Below are positions 1 to 8,526 of a DNA stretch of 64,000 nt, in pieces. Made by a program: the position numbers and the translations under genes. Under the pieces are notes generated by a model, which was given only the letters and a program-made list of their open reading frames with translations, was not told the DNA's origin and ran no database searches. The stretch's first letter is position 1, and each line of letters starts with the position of its first letter. The DNA comes from Hypericibacter sp050729195 (GTDB taxonomy: Bacteria; Pseudomonadota; Alphaproteobacteria; Dongiales; Dongiaceae): the NCBI RefSeq assembly GCF_050729195.1, contig NZ_JBOHKS010000134.1, positions 1 to 64,000 on the forward strand, given 5' to 3'.

Positions 1-300
1 GAAGACGATGTTCTCGGCGACGGTCTTGTGCGGGAACAGCAGGAAGTTCTGGAACACCATGCCGATATTGCGGCCATAGGGCGGCAGATCGGTCACATCG
101 CGCCCGGCGATCAGCACGCGTCCGGTATCGGGCGGCTCGAGCCCGGCGATGATCCGCAGCAGCGTCGTCTTGCCCGAGCCGCTGGGCCCCAGCAGCGTGA
201 AGAACTCGCCGCGATCGATCGTCAGGTCTATGCCGTCGACGGCCGTGATCGGGCCGAAGCGCTTGCCGACGGACTCAAGCTTCAGCGTTGCGTTTGGCAC
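1..300 (-). CDS. Spermidine/putrescine-type ABC transporter ATP-binding protein (N-terminal part, cut by window edge)
   Basis: Only the first 100 codons are inside the window; the gene runs off the left edge. The protein couples ATP hydrolysis to import through a PotA-type transporter. Visible motifs are Walker A GPSGSGKTT at about residues 39-47 and the Q-loop region MVFQNFLLFPHKTVAENI near residues 82-99. I start it at a GTG at 300 because GGGAGAG lies just upstream and the residues that follow (PNATLKLESVGKRFG) fit the usual start of this family. It lies 88 bases downstream of the binding-protein gene on the same strand, so the two are probably one operon with permeases beyond the edge. 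Confidence 0.9.
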   Translation of the reverse strand, partial: MPNATLKLESVGKRFGPITAVDGIDLTIDRGEFFTLLGPSGSGKTTLLRIIAGLEPPDTGRVLIAGRDVTDLPPYGRNIGMVFQNFLLFPHKTVAENIVF

Positions 301-388
301 AGCTCTCCCACTCGCCTCGACTGACCGATCCAGAATATTGGAGCCGCCCCTTGGCGGGGCGGCCCGGCTCCGTGAACGTCCCCCGACG

Positions 389-1594
389 TTACGATGCCTC
401 GACGTCGGACCAGATCCGCTCCCACTTCTCGGGCGAGGAGGGCTGATCGAACATATGCAGCTGGCTAGCCTCGCTGCTGCGATTCTGGAAGTAAAGTTCG
501 ATCTCGTTGGGCGAAAGCAGGTCGCGCAGATCGACGGTACCGCCATAGCCGGTGCTGCGCACCACGCGGACGTAATTGTCCTTCTTGAGGAAGCTGTCCA
601 TCCAGTGATGGGCGAGCTCCACCCGCTCGGAATCGGCGCCCGAGCTGATCATCCAGGTATCGACCCAGCCCAGCCCGCCCTCCTTCGGCTTCAGGACGTG
701 CTGGATATCGAAATCGAGCTTGCCGTCCTGCTTCAGCACGGTCAGATGACGATAGGTCTCGGCGAACTCGGGCGCGGCCCAGACCGCTCCACCGCGCATC
801 AGGCGGTCGAGCGCGTCATAGTCCTGATAGCGCGTGAGCAGCAGCTTCTTCTGCTGGATCAGGAGCTTCTTGGTCTCCTCCAGCTCGGCATCGGTGAGAT
901 TGTAGGGATTGAAGGGATTGCCGTCGGGCCGGGGCCCCGAGATGGTGCCGAGATTGGTCGCGGCGAGGATGCCGATCAGCGCGATGTTCTCCTCGAAGCG
1001 CGAGTTGGTCGACATCTTGCCTTTGTACTTCTCGTTCAGCAGCAGGCTGATCGAGCCGATATCGCCCGCGGCGACCTGGCTCGAATTGACCGTGATGCCG
1101 TAGCCGCCCCAGCAATTGGGCGCCGCCACCTTATGCTCGCCCGACGGGTCGGCGAGCAGCGGGAATTTCGGCGGCAGGAAATCGGGGAACACGTTCGCCA
1201 TGCTCCCGATCTTGCCGTAATCGACCGCCTGGGTGAGACCCTGGCGGAAATAGAGCCGCGGCCAGAAGCCGTCGCCCTGGACGATGTCGAAATCCTTGGT
1301 GCCGCCAACCTTCATCTTGTTGAAGGCCTCGGAGTTGCCGTCGAAGAAGGTGGGCGCGAACTTCGCGCCGAACTTCGATTCGAACTCGGCGATGGTCTCG
1401 TTGATGGCGTAGGGCTGCCACATCAGCAGCCGCAAGGTCGGTGTCGCCGCCTCGGCATTGCTGATGAAAGGCGCCATCGGACGGAAAGCCAATCCCGCGC
1501 CGGCGATCGCGGCGCCTTTGAGCAGTGCCCGGCGGGTGGTGCCGGCGCGGCGCGCCGACGAAGCAATGCGCAGTCTCGTATGAGAAATCGACAT
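389..1594 (-). CDS. Extracellular substrate-binding protein, spermidine/putrescine (PotD/PotF) type
   Basis: A 401-residue periplasmic solute receptor for the ABC system whose ATPase begins downstream. The N-terminus has a twin-arginine-like signal (TTRRALLKGAAIAGAG), so export may be by Tat. The mature part has the PotD-like layout, with LLMWQPYAINE near the start and a conserved WVDTWMISSGAD segment in the C-terminal lobe. Longer open reading upstream exists, but I chose the ATG at 1594 because GGGAGAG precedes it at good spacing. The divergent DeoR regulator and sugar-phosphate enzymes suggest the ligand may be a sugar or polyol and not a polyamine; that is inference. Confidence 0.88.
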   Translation of the reverse strand: MSISHTRLRIASSARRAGTTRRALLKGAAIAGAGLAFRPMAPFISNAEAATPTLRLLMWQPYAINETIAEFESKFGAKFAPTFFDGNSEAFNKMKVGGTKDFDIVQGDGFWPRLYFRQGLTQAVDYGKIGSMANVFPDFLPPKFPLLADPSGEHKVAAPNCWGGYGITVNSSQVAAGDIGSISLLLNEKYKGKMSTNSRFEENIALIGILAATNLGTISGPRPDGNPFNPYNLTDAELEETKKLLIQQKKLLLTRYQDYDALDRLMRGGAVWAAPEFAETYRHLTVLKQDGKLDFDIQHVLKPKEGGLGWVDTWMISSGADSERVELAHHWMDSFLKKDNYVRVVRSTGYGGTVDLRDLLSPNEIELYFQNRSSEASQLHMFDQPSSPEKWERIWSDVEAS

Positions 1595-1662
1595 GGCGTT
1601 CTCTCCCTGTGGGGTGCCGGCAGGCCGGCCGATGGCGTTCGCCATCTTCTTGACCGCCACAG

Positions 1663-1691
1663 ATTGCAACACAATTGCTACTAAATGCAAT
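1663..1691. promoter_or_regulatory. Candidate operator in the divergent promoter region of the binding protein and DeoR genes
   Basis: This A/T-rich stretch stands out in a GC-rich 246-base divergent intergenic region. It holds ATTGCA (1663-1668) and its inverted copy TGCAAT (1686-1691), about two helical turns apart, and an inner inverted repeat GCAA-N5-TTGC (1666-1678). A TATAGT that could be a -10 box overlaps the right half. It is the best candidate site for the adjacent DeoR-family repressor. Binding itself is inferred. Confidence 0.4.
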
Positions 1692-1840
1692 ATAGTGCTA
1701 AAAATGCCTCATCGAGGGGCGGCGGTGCCCATTCCCTGGGCGCCGGACCGGCAGAAATCCTCGAAGGGGCACGCACCCGAATCGCCGGCGCCGGCTATAG
1801 AGACAGGCGGGGGCGACGGGACGGACGAGAGGAAACAAGC

Positions 1841-2608
1841 GTGTTAGCCGAGGAACGGCAAAACCAGATTCTGTCGATGGTGAACTCGCGCGGGTCGGTC
1901 TCGATCACCGAGATCCAGCGCAAGCTCAAGGTGTCGCGCGAGACCGTGCGCCGCGACCTGCTGCTGCTCGCCGAGCGCAACCGGCTGCGCAAGACCCATG
2001 GCGGCGCGCTCTCGCTCGAGCGCAACGAGCCCGAGATCGAGGTGCGCCAGGTCACCAATGTCGAGGGCAAGCGCGCCATGGGACGACTCGCGGCCAGCCT
2101 CGTTCCCGACGGCGCCTCGGTGATCCTCGCCAGCGGGACCACCATGCAGAGCGTGGCCGATGCGCTGCTGACGCGCGAGGGCCTGACCATCTTCACGAAC
2201 AACATTTCCAGCTGCAGCAAGCTCGTCGGACACAACAAGAACCGCGTCTATATGCTGGGCGGCGAGGTGCAGCCCGCCAACGGCGCCACGCTGGGCCGCG
2301 ACGCCACCACCATGCTGACGCATTACTTCGCCGATTTCGTCTTCATCGGCGCCGGCGCCATCTCGCCCGCAGGCTGGCTCATGGACTACACCCGCGAGGA
2401 AGGCGAGCTGCACAGCCTGATGCTGCAATCCGCGCGCACGCCGGTCGTGGTCGCCGACCACACCAAGTTCAACCGCTACGCCCCGGTCCGCGTCGACAAT
2501 TTCGACAAGGTCACGCATCTGGTGACCGACCGGCGGCCCGACCCCGCCACCGCCGCCACACTTGCCAATCTGCCGCTCGAGCTGCTCGTGGTCGGCAGCG
2601 AGGACTGA
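1841..2608 (+). CDS. DeoR/GlpR family transcriptional regulator
   Basis: A 255-residue repressor, the usual length for the family. The N-terminal winged helix-turn-helix is visible as LAEERQNQILSMV followed by VSITEIQRKLKVSRETVRRD. The C-terminal DeoR sensor domain, which binds phosphorylated sugar intermediates, has GASVILASGTTMQSVA and the late DHTKFNRYA segment. I start at GTG 1841 behind GAGAGGAAA; the longer frame upstream lacks family-like sequence. It heads an operon with aldolase, kinase and dehydrogenase genes and probably senses a phosphorylated intermediate of that pathway. Confidence 0.92.
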   Translation: MLAEERQNQILSMVNSRGSVSITEIQRKLKVSRETVRRDLLLLAERNRLRKTHGGALSLERNEPEIEVRQVTNVEGKRAMGRLAASLVPDGASVILASGTTMQSVADALLTREGLTIFTNNISSCSKLVGHNKNRVYMLGGEVQPANGATLGRDATTMLTHYFADFVFIGAGAISPAGWLMDYTREEGELHSLMLQSARTPVVVADHTKFNRYAPVRVDNFDKVTHLVTDRRPDPATAATLANLPLELLVVGSED

Positions 2609-2674
2609 TGAGACCCGCTGTCCGCGACCGGTTCCGGACCGCCACGCCACCGCTTTTCTGATTGGAGATGAACG

Positions 2675-3337
2675 ATGAAGCATGAAGCCCTGCGGCGGGA
2701 GATCGTCGCCGCCTGCATCAACATGAACGCCCGCGGCATCAACCAGGGCACGTCCGGCAATATCAGCGTGCGCGTGCCCGAAGGTTTCCTGATCACGCCC
2801 TCGGGCATGACCTATGAGGAGACCAAGCCCGGCGACATCGTGGTGATGCATCTCGACGGCACCCATGAAGGCAAGCGCAAACCCTCCAGCGAATGGCGGT
2901 TCCATCGCGACCTGATGAAGACGCGGCCCGAGGTCGGCGCCGTGGTCCATACCCATTCGATGTTCGCGGCGACGCTCTCCTGCCTGCATCTCGACATCCC
3001 CGCGGTGCATTACATGATCGCCGCGACCGGCGGGAGCAAGATCCGCTGCGCGCCCTATGCGACCTATGGCACGCAGGAGACCGCGGACAATGCGCTGAAG
3101 GCGCTCAAAGGAAGCCTCGCCTGCCTGCTCGCCAATCATGGCATGATCGTGCTGGGGCCCAATCTCAAGAAGGCGATGTGGCTCGCGGTCGAGGTCGAGA
3201 CCCTGGCGGCGCAATATTGGCGGGCACTGCAGATCGGCAAGCCGAAGATCTTGCCTGATGCCGAGATCCAGAGGGTGATCGAGAAATTCCGCGGCTACGG
3301 CCAGACGAAAGAGACTACCGTCACGGGATGCTGCTGA
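2675..3337 (+). CDS. Class II aldolase, L-fuculose-1-phosphate aldolase-like
   Basis: A 220-residue zinc-dependent aldolase that would split a phosphorylated ketose into dihydroxyacetone phosphate and an aldehyde. The residues match E. coli FucA, including numbering: Glu73 in PSSEWRFH, His92 and His94 in VHTHSMFA, and His155 in NHGMIVLG. The phosphate-binding GTSGNIS and TPSGM segments are also present. It lies 66 bases after the DeoR gene and 7 bases before a kinase gene. The natural substrate may not be fuculose phosphate, because no fucose isomerase is seen. The family assignment is strong. Confidence 0.92.
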   Translation: MKHEALRREIVAACINMNARGINQGTSGNISVRVPEGFLITPSGMTYEETKPGDIVVMHLDGTHEGKRKPSSEWRFHRDLMKTRPEVGAVVHTHSMFAATLSCLHLDIPAVHYMIAATGGSKIRCAPYATYGTQETADNALKALKGSLACLLANHGMIVLGPNLKKAMWLAVEVETLAAQYWRALQIGKPKILPDAEIQRVIEKFRGYGQTKETTVTGCC

Positions 3338-3344
3338 GAGCCTC

Positions 3345-4808
3345 ATGATCGTCGGCGTCGATGTCGGCACGCAAAGCCTCAAGGCGGTGGTCGCTGACTC
3401 CGCATTGAAGCTCCGTGGCCGCGCCGCGGAGGCCTATAAGCCGAGCTTCCCGCAGCCCGGTTGGGCCGAGCAGCATCCGGGCTTGTGGGAACGCGCGCTG
3501 GGACCGGCGATCGCGGCCGCCCTGGCGCAGGCGGGCGTTGGACCGGGCCAGATCGAGGCGCTGGGCATCTGCGGCCAGCTCGACGGTTGCGTGCCGGTCA
3601 ATGACAAGGGGCAGGCTGCCGGCAACTGTCTGATCTGGATCGACCGCCGCGCCGAGGCCCAAACCGCCTCGATCCCGGCCGGGACCGTGCGCGCCACCGG
3701 CGGGCTGGTGCTGGACGCCAGCCATATGGCGGCAAAGATCCGCTGGCTCAAGCAGCAGGGCGATCCTTCGATCTGCCGTTTCCACCAGCCGGTCTCCTAT
3801 CTGGTCGAACGCTTGACCGGCCGCGCGGTCATGGATCACGCGCTGGCCTCGACCAGCATGGTCTATTCGCTGAAGGATCGCCGTTACGATCCCGCCCTGC
3901 TCGGCCTCTTCGGGATCGAGGAGCATGAATTGCCGCCGCTGGCCGAAGCCGCGGACGCTGCCGGCAGCTTGACGTCGCAAGGCGCGGCTCTCACCGGATT
4001 GCCCGCCGGCATTCCCGTGGCCGTCGGCACCGGCGACGATTTCTCGACGACGCTGGGTGCCGGTGTCGTCGATCCGGGTCCGGTCGTGGTGGTGCTGGGC
4101 ACGGGCGAAGTGGTGGGTGCCATCCACCCTCAACCCACGATCGACCAGGAAAGCCTGGTCGAGACGCACGCCTATCCGGGTGGCGCCTATCTGATCGAGA
4201 ATCCGGGCTGGCTCTGCGGCGGCGCCCTGGTCTGGCTCAAGGAGCTGTTGGGCACCGCCAGCTTCGCGGCGCTCGATGAGCTGGCGGCCGAAGCGCCGCC
4301 CGGTGCCGACGGATTGCTGTTCCTGCCGGCGCTCACCGGCGCCATGGCGCCCGAATGGGTTCCGGCGGCGCGCGGCTGCTTCTACGGGCTGACACCGTCG
4401 CATGGCCGCGCCCATTGGGCCCGTGCGGTTCTCGAAGGCTGCGCCTTCGCCATGCGCGACGTCACCGACCGGCTGGCGCAGATGGGGCTCCGGACCGATT
4501 CGCTGCTGCTGCTGGGCGGCGGCGCGCGAAGCCGCATCTGGGGCCAGATCCGCGCCGACCTGACGGGCCTGCCGGTGCAAGTGCCGCCGGAGATCGACGG
4601 CTCGCCGGTCGGCGCCGCGATGCTCGCGGCCGTCGCTGCCGGACGCATCGCCGATCTCCGGCAAGCGGCGGCGCTGGTCAGCGGCGCGCGCCAGACCTTG
4701 CAGCCCGTGCCCGGCCACAAGGCCGTCTATGACGACGCCTATGATCGCTATCGCCGCCTGTTCGCGGCGCTCAAACCCCTCTACGAACCGGCCCTGCCGG
4801 CGCGATGA
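3345..4808 (+). CDS. FGGY-family carbohydrate kinase, xylulokinase-like
   Basis: A 487-residue sugar or polyol kinase of the actin-like ATPase fold. The first phosphate loop is VGVDVGTQSLKAV at the N-terminus. The second ATP-binding region contains LLLGGGARSRIWGQI, followed by GSPVGAAMLAAVAAG. The length and these segments fit the XylB branch. The gene starts 8 bases after the aldolase stop and is co-oriented with it, so it most likely makes the phosphorylated substrate of the aldolase. The exact sugar is not readable from sequence; L-fuculose, a pentulose or a tetritol are all possible. Confidence 0.9.
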   Translation: MIVGVDVGTQSLKAVVADSALKLRGRAAEAYKPSFPQPGWAEQHPGLWERALGPAIAAALAQAGVGPGQIEALGICGQLDGCVPVNDKGQAAGNCLIWIDRRAEAQTASIPAGTVRATGGLVLDASHMAAKIRWLKQQGDPSICRFHQPVSYLVERLTGRAVMDHALASTSMVYSLKDRRYDPALLGLFGIEEHELPPLAEAADAAGSLTSQGAALTGLPAGIPVAVGTGDDFSTTLGAGVVDPGPVVVVLGTGEVVGAIHPQPTIDQESLVETHAYPGGAYLIENPGWLCGGALVWLKELLGTASFAALDELAAEAPPGADGLLFLPALTGAMAPEWVPAARGCFYGLTPSHGRAHWARAVLEGCAFAMRDVTDRLAQMGLRTDSLLLLGGGARSRIWGQIRADLTGLPVQVPPEIDGSPVGAAMLAAVAAGRIADLRQAAALVSGARQTLQPVPGHKAVYDDAYDRYRRLFAALKPLYEPALPAR

Positions 4809-4830
4809 CTGGCTTCAGGAGTTGGACGCG

Positions 4831-6132
4831 GTGACACAGGATATCCTCGCGCAGATCGTCTCGGGTACTTATCCCGATCCCGATGGCGGCGCCCCGCTTC
4901 GGGTGGCGACGCGATCGGTCGTGATGGCGCGATCGCTCGCCGGCGTCGAGGGCGAGCTGGTGGCTCCGCTGGGGCTGGGGAATCGCCTGGCCGTCGTGAG
5001 CGACCGCACCACCCATGAGATCCTGGGCGCGCGGGTCGAGCGCGCGCTCGCCGCCAAGGGCGAGGTGGTGAGCGTGATCCTGCCGAACCGTCCCCATCCC
5101 GACGGCGAAACCGTCGCGACGATCCGCGAGGCGACGGCGAGCGCCGATGCGCTGGTCGCCGTGGGATCGGGCTCGATCAACGATCTCTGCAAATATGCGA
5201 GTGCCCAGGACCGCAAGCCCTATGTCGTGTTCGGCACCGCGCCCTCGATGAACGGCTATACCTCCGTCAATGCGGCGATCACCGTTCATGGCCACAAGAA
5301 ATCCCTGACGGCCCAAGCGCCGGTCGGCGCCTTCATGGATCTCTCGGTCATGGCGGCGGCGCCCGTGCGCATGATCCGCTCGGGGCTCGGCGATTCGCTT
5401 TGCCGCCCGACCGCCCAGGCCGACTGGCTCCTGGCTCATCTGCTGTTCGACCAGCCCTATCGCAACATGCCCTTCGTCCTGCTGGCGGCGGACGAGCTGC
5501 CGATGCTGGAGGAGACCGACGCGCTGGTCGCGGGCGATATCGGCGCCATGGAGCGGCTGGTGCGCACACTCCTGCTCTCAGGCTTCGGCACCGCGATCCA
5601 TGGCAACAGCCAGCCGGCGAGCCAGGGCGAGCATCTCATCAGCCATTACGCCGATATGCTGGGCGATCACGGCTGGCCCGCTTCGTTCCATGGCGAGCAG
5701 ATCGGCGTCACCACCCTCAGCATGGCGCGGCTGCAGGAAGCGATGCTCGAAGGGCCGCCGCCCGAGCTGGCACCCGATCGCAACAGCGAGGCCGACTTCG
5801 TCGAACGCTTTGGCGAGGCCATCGGCAAATCCTGCTGGGCCGAGTTCGCGCAGAAGCGGCTCGACGCCCCCCGCGCGGCTGCCCTCAACCAGCGCATCGC
5901 CGAGCGCTGGCAGCGCATCCGCGCCACCATCGCCGAGGTGATCTATCCGGTGTCGCTGCTGGAAAAGGCGCTCGCCCGCGCCAAGGCGCCGATGAAGCCG
6001 CAGGATATCGGCTGGCCCGAGCCCTTCTATCGGACGGCGCTGCGCCACGCGCGCGAGATCCGCAACCGCTACACCTTCCTCGATCTCGCGGCCGACAGCG
6101 GCCGGCTTGAGAAGCTGGCCGACCGGATCTGA
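4831..6132 (+). CDS. sn-Glycerol-1-phosphate dehydrogenase-like (AraM/EgsA family)
   Basis: A 433-residue metal-dependent NAD(P) dehydrogenase of the EgsA/AraM family, which interconverts dihydroxyacetone phosphate and glycerol-1-phosphate. The cofactor loop AVGSGSINDLCKYAS and the segment FGTAPSMNGYTSVNAAI are typical. Likely metal ligands are the Asp in RSGLGDSLCRP and the His residues in SQGEHLISHYADML and FHGEQIGVTTL. I start at GTG 4831, nine bases after AGGAG; an earlier open stretch reads through the end of the kinase gene and is not family-like. It is the last gene of the operon. The substrate may be a related sugar-alcohol phosphate. Confidence 0.85.
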   Translation: MTQDILAQIVSGTYPDPDGGAPLRVATRSVVMARSLAGVEGELVAPLGLGNRLAVVSDRTTHEILGARVERALAAKGEVVSVILPNRPHPDGETVATIREATASADALVAVGSGSINDLCKYASAQDRKPYVVFGTAPSMNGYTSVNAAITVHGHKKSLTAQAPVGAFMDLSVMAAAPVRMIRSGLGDSLCRPTAQADWLLAHLLFDQPYRNMPFVLLAADELPMLEETDALVAGDIGAMERLVRTLLLSGFGTAIHGNSQPASQGEHLISHYADMLGDHGWPASFHGEQIGVTTLSMARLQEAMLEGPPPELAPDRNSEADFVERFGEAIGKSCWAEFAQKRLDAPRAAALNQRIAERWQRIRATIAEVIYPVSLLEKALARAKAPMKPQDIGWPEPFYRTALRHAREIRNRYTFLDLAADSGRLEKLADRI

Positions 6133-6156
6133 ACCCGAGAGCTGATGAAAGTCTGT

Positions 6157-6244
6157 CCCCTCCCCCGGGAACGGGGGGCCAGGGAGGGGGAAGACGCGAT
6201 ACCGAGTCATCCCCCTCCCTAACCCTCCCCCACAAGGGGGAGGG
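6157..6244. repeat. C-rich/G-rich palindromic intergenic repeat, probable bidirectional terminator
   Basis: Between convergent genes lie two hairpin-forming blocks. The first pairs CCCCTCCC with GGGAGGGG (6157-6190). The second has perfect 9-base arms CCCTCCCCC (6223-6231) and GGGGGAGGG (6236-6244) with a four-base loop. A clearly related element is found near 54.58-54.63 kb, so this looks like a dispersed genomic repeat used as a transcript end. Confidence 0.6.
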
Positions 6245-6248
6245 GAAT

Positions 6249-7169
6249 CTAAATGGTGCTCTCACCGAGCCGCGCGGGGAATCCGGGGGCGCGCAGATCG
6301 GTCTTGAGCGCGTCTTCCAGGAGCTTCACCACTTGCGTCGACCAGGCGTTGCCGCCATAGGTCTGCTGCGCCTGCTTGAAGAGCTGCTGGGTCAGGCCGG
6401 CGAGCGCCAGCGGCACGCGGAACTCCTCGCCGAACTTCATCGCGAAGCCCAGATCCTTCAGCGCCAGATCCATGGTGAAACCGATATCGTAGCTGCCATT
6501 GAGGATGAGCTGGCTCTCGGTCTCATGCACGAAGCTGTTGCCGGAGCTGGCCTTGATGGCATGAAACGCCTTCGCCAGATCGAGACCGCCGCGCTTCGCC
6601 AGCATCAACGCCTCGCCGGCCGCCACCAGATGGATGAAGGCCAGCATGTTGGTGATGACCTTGATGATCGAGGCCGATCCCAGCGGGCCCATATGGAAGA
6701 TCTCGCCGCCCATCGCCTGCAGCGCCGGCCGGTGCTGCTCGAAGAGGTCCTTCTCGCCGCCGCCGAGGATGGTGATGTCGCCGGTCGCGGCGCGATGGAC
6801 GCCGCCGGTCACGGGCGCCTCCAGCACCGAGATGCCGCGGGGTGCCGCCAGCGCCGCCAGGGTCATGATGTCGTCGCGGCAGAGCGTGCTCATCTCGATC
6901 CAGGTCCCGCCGGGCCGCAAGCCCTCGAGAATGCCGCCGGGGCCCGCCAGCACCTTGCGCGACTCCGCCGGCGAAGGCAGACAGGTCAAGACCGCATCGC
7001 AGCCGTCGGCCAGTTCGCGGGGGCTCTCGGCCCAGGCGGCACCCATGGCCAGATGGCGATGCCCTCGCGAGCGGTCGATGTCATAAACGGTGACCGCAAA
7101 GCCCGCCTTGAGCAGGCTCGCCGCCAGATGGCCACCCAGATGGCCGAGCCCGATATAGCCGTAACGCAT
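6249..7169 (-). CDS. NAD(P)-dependent beta-hydroxyacid dehydrogenase (GarR/MmsB-like)
   Basis: A 306-residue oxidoreductase of the 3-hydroxyisobutyrate dehydrogenase / tartronate semialdehyde reductase family. The N-terminal Rossmann motif is GYIGLGHLGGHLAASL. The substrate-binding segment EAPVTGGVHRA and the catalytic Lys region ASIIKVITNMLAF are in their expected places. A GGAG site precedes the ATG at 7169. It lies 13 bases downstream of an enolase-superfamily gene, so it probably reduces or oxidises a small hydroxyacid or semialdehyde from that branch. The exact substrate is unknown. Confidence 0.88.
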   Translation of the reverse strand: MRYGYIGLGHLGGHLAASLLKAGFAVTVYDIDRSRGHRHLAMGAAWAESPRELADGCDAVLTCLPSPAESRKVLAGPGGILEGLRPGGTWIEMSTLCRDDIMTLAALAAPRGISVLEAPVTGGVHRAATGDITILGGGEKDLFEQHRPALQAMGGEIFHMGPLGSASIIKVITNMLAFIHLVAAGEALMLAKRGGLDLAKAFHAIKASSGNSFVHETESQLILNGSYDIGFTMDLALKDLGFAMKFGEEFRVPLALAGLTQQLFKQAQQTYGGNAWSTQVVKLLEDALKTDLRAPGFPARLGESTI

Positions 7170-7182
7170 GATGATGCTCCGC

Positions 7183-8400
7183 CTATTGCCGGCCGTAGCC
7201 GTCGATCGGCCGATAGGTCGGCACGAGATGAAGATCGGAGCCCTTCCAGGGATGGGCGAGCGCCACGGCCTCGTCGAGCTCGATGCCGAGGCCCGGCTCG
7301 GTCGGCGGGATCACATAGCCCTCCTCCCAGCGGATGCCCTTCTTCAGGATCTTCGCGTGGAAGCCGTCCCAGCGCTCGATGCTCTCGAGCACGAGGAAAT
7401 TCGGGATCGCGGCGGAGAGATGGACGTTGGCGGCACCCTCGACCGGCCCGCAATAGAGATGCGGCGCCACCTGCGCGTAGAAGGTTTCGGCCATGCCGGC
7501 GATCTTCTTCGCTTCCAGCAGCCCGCCGACGCGACCCAGCGCCATCTGCAGGATCGAGGCAGCACCCAGCTCCAGCACGCGCTTGAACTCGTATTTGGTG
7601 GTGAGCCGTTCGCCGGTCGCGATGGGGATCGTCGTCTGGCGCGCGACCTTGGCCATCTCTTCCGGCATCTCCGGCGGCGTCGGCTCCTCGAACCACAAGG
7701 GATCGTAGGGCTCGATCGCGCGCGCCAGGCGGATGGCGCCCGAGCTGGTGAACTGCCCGTGGGTCCCGAACAGCAGATCGGCCTTGGTGCCGACCGCCTC
7801 GCGCAGCCGCTTGCAGAAGAGAGCCGAGCGCTCGATCGCCTCGAGGTTGGGCTGGCGCGGATCGAAGGTCGAATAGGCGCCGGCGGGATCGAACTTCAGC
7901 GCGGTGAAGCCCATCGCGAGGTATTCAAGGGCGCGCGCGGCGGCCGCATCCGGATCGCTATAGACCGGCGAGTTGGAATAGGCGCCGCCATCCTCGGGGC
8001 GCGGATAGATATAGGTGTAGCTCCGGAGCCGCTCATGCACCTTGCCGCCCAAGAGCTCATAGACCGGCTTGCCGAGCGCCTTGCCGTTGATGTCCCAGAG
8101 CGCCGTCTCGAGGCCCGACAGCACGCCCATCAGCGAGATGTCGGGGCGCATCGAATAGCCGCGGCCATGGACATTGCGCCAGAGCGTCTCGATCCGGAAC
8201 GTGTCCATGCCCAGCACATGGCGCTCGAACACGTCCTTGATCATCTCGACGATGACCTCGGGCTTGAAGGTCGCGTTATAGACCTCGCCGATGCCTTCGA
8301 TGCCGTTGTCGGTGACGAGCTTGACGAAGATGAAATAGCGGCCGCCCGCCAGCGGCGGCGGGTTGCCGACCACGAAAGTCTTCAGATCGGTGATCTTCAT
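7183..8400 (-). CDS. Enolase-superfamily sugar-acid dehydratase (mandelate racemase/muconate lactonizing family)
   Basis: A 405-residue enzyme that would dehydrate a sugar acid by removing a proton alpha to the carboxylate. The N-terminal capping domain (MKITDLKTFVV) and the barrel are both recognisable. Expected metal ligands are seen as Glu in WFEEPTPPE and Glu in IATGERL, and a catalytic His is in VAPHLYCGP. The first metal-ligand position, usually Asp in a DxHG motif, reads FGTHGQF here, so that Asp is not evident. I start at ATG 8400 behind AAAGAGA. It resembles galactonate/mannonate dehydratases but may be a divergent subgroup. Confidence 0.85.
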   Translation of the reverse strand: MKITDLKTFVVGNPPPLAGGRYFIFVKLVTDNGIEGIGEVYNATFKPEVIVEMIKDVFERHVLGMDTFRIETLWRNVHGRGYSMRPDISLMGVLSGLETALWDINGKALGKPVYELLGGKVHERLRSYTYIYPRPEDGGAYSNSPVYSDPDAAAARALEYLAMGFTALKFDPAGAYSTFDPRQPNLEAIERSALFCKRLREAVGTKADLLFGTHGQFTSSGAIRLARAIEPYDPLWFEEPTPPEMPEEMAKVARQTTIPIATGERLTTKYEFKRVLELGAASILQMALGRVGGLLEAKKIAGMAETFYAQVAPHLYCGPVEGAANVHLSAAIPNFLVLESIERWDGFHAKILKKGIRWEEGYVIPPTEPGLGIELDEAVALAHPWKGSDLHLVPTYRPIDGYGRQ

Positions 8401-8526
8401 GACATGTCTCTTTCGGCGCAAGGATGGAGCGTTCGCCGCGATCCGATGACGCAGCGCCAGGGTGAGGGCCGGTTCCCAAAGGCGATCTTGCCGGGGAACC
8501 GGACCCCGATTGCGGTCAATCCGCGC

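Noticed and set aside
149..1684. A 511-codon open frame on the plus strand
   Set aside because: It lies antisense to the binding-protein gene, its product is rich in Arg, Ala and Gly without motifs, and high GC content makes long antisense frames common here.
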